Positions 55,800-62,413 of a stretch of DNA of 62,413 bases are shown here, piece after piece; within the stretch, counting starts at the first letter, position 1; each line of letters opens with the position of its first letter. A program made the translations under genes and the position numbers. The DNA comes from Diaporthe sp. PMI_573 (Eukaryota; Ascomycota; Sordariomycetes; Diaporthales; Diaporthaceae), in NCBI GenBank assembly GCA_021399435.1, contig JAJTUP010000161.1, positions 1 through 62,413 of the forward strand. Reading direction: 5' to 3'. The notes below the pieces were generated by a model that saw nothing but the letters and a program-made list of their open reading frames with translations, had not been told where the DNA came from and ran no database searches.

Positions 55800-58700
55800 A
55801 CACAAAGTTTCAAGGTTAAGAACTATACAGGAGAAAAGGGAAGGTAAGGTAAATGGAATAGCAGGTTTCGAAAGTTAAATTCCAAATAGAAAAGTCATTA
55901 AGTTTTATTAAATCAAGAATTATATAAGAATGATAAAGGAGAAACTTTTTAGGAGTTATAAATACAAAACATATATTATATTTAAATAAATAGGTAAAAT
56001 AAAATAAATAAAGGGAAATGTTTAGGAGGGGCTATATTTATATCATATCCTCTACTAAGTTAAAAGCTAGCAAGGTTAAGAATAACATTAATTATAAGGG
56101 ATTTTTCTTACTAGGATATCAATATACTTGTTTCGTTATCAAGCTTTAGTTTATTTAGTATATTTAGCATATTAAGCTCAAGTTAGAGGTTAAGGTATTG
56201 TATTATTTAGTTCATTAATATTAAGGGAGTCATGGTCTAAGGATTTATTATTAAAGAGTTAAAGATTTTAAGGTTTAATATCGTTATCTATTTAATATAG
56301 TTAAGGTTAATTAGATAGAAAATCATGTTAAGGTACTAAAAAAGGATCTTATTATAAATTATTATAGTTAGAATATAGTATAGGGAGGTTGAGTTTTTAT
56401 TAAAGGGATTTATTAGTTTAAAGTTCTTAGTCATCTTCCCATAGTATTAGTATAGCTAGAACCCACATATTTAGATCATCATGTTTAACAAAAAGCTTGA
56501 GATTTCTTACTACAAATATTCCTCGCAGTATTACTCCATCAGAGGTTCACAGACAGTATATATTATTTTTCAATACCTACTCAACCATAAAAGGACCTCT
56601 CCATTAGTAAGCTATTTTAGCTCTGGTTAAATAGTCTATTCTCCTAACATAGTTATAGATAAGGACTATATTTCCCAGTTTAAGGTACTCATTCCATTAG
56701 TATAAAACATCTTTCTATCCCTAAGCTTGTTATTATCTAAACAGCTTGACTGATTAAATAGCTTTATCAACGTCCGTTACCTTGTTAACAATCATGTTAA
56801 GCCTAAATTACAAGGCTTGTTCTAGAGTATGATTTAGGTCCCATACTAAGATCCACCATATTAGGATCTCTATTTCGATTAGAATTATCAGTTCCCATCT
56901 ATAGAGGAGATAAAAGGGTATACAGCCATGAGAACGTCGAACCAAGGTTCTATCAACAAAGAGAACCACTTTAAGGTACCTAACCTAGTCATAGCCTTAG
57001 TCTAAGAGTTTGGCAAGAGATCAAGCAATGCTGTAATAACTACCTTCGACAAGTCCTTAAGCTCTTAGGTTATATAGAGATACCTAAACAAGTAGAACAC
57101 TAGTTAATTTAATAAAAGTAGCAAAGTCTAATTTATTTTCAGGTCTATTATCTATAGATACCTTGAGAGGGTATCTATACTAAAGGAGAATTTCTTTAAT
57201 AAAGAATTTCTTTAGAGCCTTAGTAGTCGCGTTCCATAAGGGCCTGGTGATAACATATCCTATTAGATTACATCAGGCCTCTACCAGGTAATTATAACTA
57301 TAGTATAGTTACATGTATTGAACGTTGATTCGAACAGTATGAAATGGTAAGCTAGGTATCGTCAGGGTAATGCCTTGACTATATATCTTCAGATCGTACT
57401 AAGTACATAGAAGACACCCTAAGATAGCCTTTTTAACGTCGCGGTATAGGCCTTTCCAGTAGTACAAGCCCCAGATTCTAGCTATTATAGAATCATGTCC
57501 TTTATAACTAAAGTTAGTATAGTATTTTCGGATTACCTAGTATCGTAGCTGAGGGTTATCAACAACTCGTCATCTAGGTAGTCGTCCTTCTTCTCGTCTT
57601 TATAAAAGTCTGCCAAGAACTTAGTACTTGAGAGCTTCTACTTTAAATCATACCGCCTAGCCTGGGCTAAGATGGTGTAGGATAATTCCATAGAGGAGGA
57701 AATTTGTATATTGATTTGAAGTTGTTATCTATTTAAATTAGTCGTCTAGGAGTGGTTTTCCAACCTGTTTAGCATCTAAAGAATTAATCTAAGCATCACA
57801 CTAGTTATCTAGATCTCTATTTAGGTTAATATTTAGTTAGGTTAAATTTAGTAGCTGAGAAAGAGCGTCTATAACAGGATTCTTGGTTCCGGAAATATAG
57901 CGTATTTTGAAGTTAAAAAGTTTAATCACCATTATCCAATGAGTAATTAGTATACCCGGAATATCTAACATTCCTCTATTAATCTAGTCCACCAGTACTC
58001 TCGTATCTATTTCCAAAATAAATCAGTACCTAAAAAGACAATTCCTCATTCTCCACATAGCATAAAGAACACCTCAGTATTCCCTCTTCGTCGCATCATA
58101 CCTTGATTCCACAGCTATCTAGACGCTACTCTCAAATCTTGCTAGCTTCCTATGGCTAATAATATCCTACATGAGGGCAGCGCCCTATCTAATAAGACTC
58201 GCATCTACTATCAAAACAATCTCCTCTATAGTTAGGCTATAATCTAGGCTAATTAATATAGGTTTTGTTAATAATTTTCTAATTAGCTCTTCCATCATAC
58301 CTTGTTCTAACTCTATCTATATAAATACTATACCCTTCTTCTATAAATTAAAAAGTAGTCATATAATAAGTGAAAAGCCCCAGATCTAGTAGTTATAGTA
58401 CCTGGTTATTCTAAGAAAGGACTTTATGTCTTTTAGATATATATAGTATATCTAGCCCTGGATTTTATAGATCTTTTTATCTTAGGGCAAACACCCATTA
58501 GTTCCGCAAGTATACCTAACAATGTTAACTCTCTTCTTATACTATTCTAACTTGAATACTAATATTATTACTCTTATAAGTTCTATATTTAATAAAACTT
58601 AGTCAAGATTCTTAATATATTTAGTAATAAACCATTAGACTCTAACTAATAATGAAAGTTTTTCATTATTATAAGTTATAGTAGGTCCTTTAACTACGAT

Positions 58701-61700
58701 ATTATTAAGGAAAGCTTGGTAAATGTATAGGATAAGGTCGAAAAGAAGTCGCGTAATAACACATAGGAATTAAGTAACTAAGTTGGTTGCTCCCATTAGT
58801 AATGTCAACATTCTAAACAGGCTAAGTAGTATTATAAAAGTTGTTATATCATGGCTACTCTCTTTTAGTTTAACTTAGTCATAGCTAGAGAAGATATCAA
58901 GGAGAGACAAAATCCAGCACATTCTAAACTCCTCTAAAAACTAATTAGTGGATAGTGGAATAAAGGTGTCTTTAATCATGAAATAATTATACTCTTAGGT
59001 ATTATTAATAAGTCGCAGGCCTCCATCCTTCTTAGTAACAAGAAACTACTTATTTCTATAAAATAAGTTAGATTCCTCAAGGACTCCTTTACTAAGACGT
59101 TCTTTAAGCACTCTAATCACCTTGTCATACAAGGTATAAGGTATGGGAATGCTCCGAGACTAGTATAGTTCATGAGGGACAGTTTTGATTTCCTGTTTCA
59201 GCACAACTTCCAGGATGATTTCTCCAAGATGAGACTAGTCCTAAGCTAAGGTAGCTTCTCTGTTAATAAGTAGGTATCGAAACATGTTTACTTCTGGTTC
59301 TATAAGTTCATCGTAGTTTGTTTTAAGGATGTCTATCCATTGCTTATTCGTAAGCCTTGAGCCTGGAAGTAGGTTTGAAAATTATGGTTTAATCTATTCA
59401 TCATAAGCTATCAGTAGCGTCCCTATCTATACAGTTCGCATTTCCTTCATCTTCACCTCCTTCCAGTAAAGAGTTCCTTTAGGTATTGATCCGTCTAGTT
59501 CTAAGTCGTTAATAGGTTTCACTTTCTTAGTAATCGTCTTATATATTATATTGATAAAACGATGTACCTTCTTCATTCCCTTTCTAAACAGGCGTTCTTT
59601 AATATAATAGGCTTGTCAGCACATAAGCTAGTAATACCCGTATTTATACTTTCCTTTTTCATCACTAAACTCCTTAATACAAGTAGCTATTAACTCCATT
59701 TTAATAACAGAACATAATTAAGTAATAATAAAAGGAATATTAGATATAGTAAGCGAAATAACTAGGACATCTCCTTCCTCTAAATAATTATATACCCAGC
59801 CAGGGACTCCTTCTCTACTAACCACGAATTCCCCCTTTAAATCAGGGCTAGCATCTAGTTTTTCAGTTATTCAAATATACTTAGCTATTAACTTGACCCA
59901 ACAATAGCAATAAGCCAAACTCCACCAAACTTAAAGCTTACTTTTATCTTGCCATCTTACCCATAAGTAAAGGTCATCTTGGTTTGATTAAAGAACGGTA
60001 TACCTAACAAAATAGAATGATTAATACCTTCTTAATTAATAATAAAGAAAGAGACTCAGTCTTAATATCCTACTATATATATGTCTGTCTCCATGATTCC
60101 CGCCATATTAATACTCATCCCGTTAAAAGTACTAGAGGAAGTAGAAGTAGTAATATAGGGAAGGGAAAACTCTTCATAAACACTTACACTAATAATGTTC
60201 ATCATGGCGCCCATGTTAATTAAAGTATGAAATGGCCTATTTTTAAGGCTTCTAAATCAGACTAGCAACATGTTTGTCTGAGCTATATACTTGTCCAGCA
60301 TCTAATCAATCGTGGAATTCAATTTAGTAATAGTCCTGTTAACAAGTCCATAGAAGTCAACTATGTTGGTTTCCAGCAGTTTCGACTAGTATCTTTAGTC
60401 ATAGGTACTTTATTAAGGATGTGACTTGAAGAAATTAAATACTTTCTAAATATTGAGAATACCTTTCGAAGTTATAGCCTTGGAGGTAGGAAGCTGTATT
60501 ACTAACAAGGTTTTCGGAATCTAGTCCTAGTTAGTCATAGAAGAAGGTTTATTACTTACCTATATAACCTAATCTACACCATCTTACATAGAACGAATAT
60601 ACTCTATGATATGATTACTAAGGTTAGGTTGAAGTATTATGATTTCGTCCTATGTAAAGCCTCTAGCTATACTAAAGAATCTCGATACTACTAGACCTGG
60701 TATTATCATTGGGTTTATAAGGTTAGGTTTATGTTTTGTCTTTATCTTTGTAAGCTCGTCCCGACTTGTTAAGAAACCTGGCTTGTCTAGCTGATTATGT
60801 ACTTCTCCATTACTTAGGGCTATTACCTTGACCTTTTTAGGGTTAGGTACGTTTAGGTAGTTACTAGGCTGGCTATCGTTGGCTAGAACTAACGATGTTA
60901 CGTCTTAGTTTTATTATTTTATACCAAAGCCGTTTACTTCGGTCTAGTTAACTATGGTTAGCTACTAAAAAGTATCCTTGACTTTCTCGTATAGGTAGGA
61001 GTATCCTTTTGAGAGGTTAAGTCCTTGCTTCTATGAGACTACCATTATGACCAAACTTGTTTTTCTAGCAGGTCTTGTAGCCTGACTAGATAACTCATTT
61101 AGTTCAAATAAGGTTTTATTAATAGTAATACTTATGTCACCCTTAAACTTTAGTTATTTCTTATAGAGTTTTGAATAGCGTGAGACCTAAGCTTCCCCAA
61201 CTCTACTATCAAGAAGGTATGTTAAGACACCATAGGTATAGGCAATAATCCCTTTCGTAGGTCTATTCAGGGCAACCATTTATACGTCCAAAGGTTAGGC
61301 AATACCTTAGCATACTTCATCTCTCATACCAAACTAGAAGCGAGTTCTTAACAAGTCCTCATAGTATAGAATCCTGTCCTGTTTCATTAGCTTCAGCATA
61401 GCATAGTCATAGGTAATATGATCAGTCATGAGACATCCATAGTAAGTTATAGGTACTTTATTTTATCACATGGCGTTAATTTCCATGTTGATCTCTTCAT
61501 CTTTTTCTATCAATGTCGCTTGTTGTCCAGCTTCGTAATCCTATACCCACTGTTCCATGCTACCTACATAGGTCGGATCCTGTCTACACAGTATAGTCAC
61601 ATTGTTCGCTATCAGTATAGTCTTCTCTTTACCAGCTTTCGTTACCCTCTATAGTCAAAGTCTATCAAGGGTTGCTTTTATCATCTTATACATCTTATCC

Positions 61701-62413
61701 ATCAGGGTAAGACGTACCTATTCAGCTTTAGCACTACTAAGAGTTATCAAGTCGTATTTCTTAATCAGCTCTTTCTACTATTCAGGTCTAATAGTAGGAG
61801 TAGCATCAGTCTTGTCGTTAGTAGATATTTCTGTCAAGTTGGCTGGAGTGGGTTTTGTCTAAGGGTTCGGCTAGATCGTGCCTGCCCATCCTGCTATGGC
61901 TAGCTTGAATTAATATACCTTGCTATTATAAATCCCTATATAGTCGGGGAGTCGTTTATATCCCTTGTTAATAACCTCTGATGGCATTACTTGAAAAGAC
62001 AGAGGTACCGTGTGACTAAAGCTATTCAGTTACTTGATAATCTCTAGGTTCCCACTAGATTTATACCTAATGGCTTTCTAGTCTTGCTCGTCTTCTTCCT
62101 ACATTTCTTAATATAGCTTTAGGAGAAGATCCATTAACCAAGGCCAAAGCTTCTCTTGTACTTACTTACATTTAACCTTGTAGTCCTAAGTAAGTTGCCT
62201 TGTAATAATGGAAGGAAGTTTATCCTAGAACTCAACTATAGGCTCCTTCTTTTATCATTTTATTATGAAAAGGATCTTGTCGTAGCTATAGATTAATTTA
62301 ATTAAGGATTGAGTACTAACAATGTAGTGGTTATTCATTAGCTCCCTTAGTTGTTATTTAGGATAAACCACTTATTAACGTCCCTGTCTTAATAGGCTTA
62401 TCTTAAGCAAGCT
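55800..62413 (-). mobile_element. Ty3/Gypsy retrotransposon 2, RIP-decayed, running off the right end
   Basis: Minus-strand translation reads, from right to left, gag-like sequence (about 61500-62300), a poorly preserved middle (59400-61400), reverse transcriptase (58200-59220), RNase H, and integrase (56850-57600). RT words are VPHELY, IPYTLYDKVI, FLVTKKDGGLRLI, LLMGATNLVT and VVKGPTITYNNE. Integrase words are YYWKGLYRDV, CLLCT, GYVITRPLWNATTKALKKFF and DRTLVRRSHGCIPF. Dozens of stops, mostly at Trp and Gln sites. It differs in sequence from the Gypsy element at 1-3200. I could not fix an LTR; the left end near 55.8-56.4 kb is approximate. Confidence 0.8.

Noticed and set aside
1..62413. CRISPR arrays or bacterial operon features
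   Set aside because: No regularly spaced short repeats and no bacterial gene organisation; the content is fungal.

Overview
This window looks like nuclear DNA of a filamentous ascomycete (Pezizomycotina). The support is HET-domain genes, a NACHT-WD40 NLR relic, an ORF interrupted by a short fungal-type intron, and Copia, Gypsy, Tad-like LINE and pogo elements. Most of the elements carry stop codons explained by C:G to T:A transitions, which is the signature of repeat-induced point mutation (RIP). I cannot name the species.

Layout: 1-3200 is the 5' part of a RIP-decayed Ty3/Gypsy element on the minus strand. About 4-23 kb is a normal-GC island holding a broken Baeyer-Villiger-type monooxygenase (8.2-9.6 kb), a HET domain fused to a zinc-finger module (10460-12805), two more genes with the same zinc module (13068-14260 minus, 16123-17727 plus), and a decayed NACHT-WD40 gene (22.1-23.3 kb). 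A stack of LTR pieces (23.5-24.9 kb) then leads into an intact canonical HET gene (25020-26942). From 27.5 kb to the end the window is a nested graveyard of mobile elements.

The nesting can be read in order. A heavily mutated Tad-like LINE is split by a 7.16-kb Copia element (28518-35679, TSD GAAAG). About 100 bp further on it is split again by an apparently intact pogo-family DNA transposon (35783-38107, TSD TA). The LINE reverse-transcriptase frame resumes after each insertion is removed. A second Copia family follows (40264-47755, TSD CTAGC), then a 355-bp miniature LTR element (TRIM, 48056-48410, TSD AGTTT) with 61-bp LTRs, a 12-nt site complementary to the initiator tRNA-Met anticodon arm and a polypurine tract. 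Next come an inverted pair of solo-LTR-like repeats (49.7-50.8 kb), a Copia remnant (51.0-52.0 kb), a pair of divergent decayed ORFs of unknown function (52.5-55.8 kb) and a second RIP-decayed Gypsy element on the minus strand to the window end.

The host genes share one theme: five of the six recognisable ones belong to, or carry modules of, the fungal allorecognition/innate-immunity repertoire (HET, NACHT-WD40, and a zinc module that here is also fused to HET). They sit at the border of a RIP-affected repeat block. The two best leads for something undescribed are the miniature LTR element, which also carries tRNA-like A- and B-box sequences, and the HET/zinc-module gene cluster.
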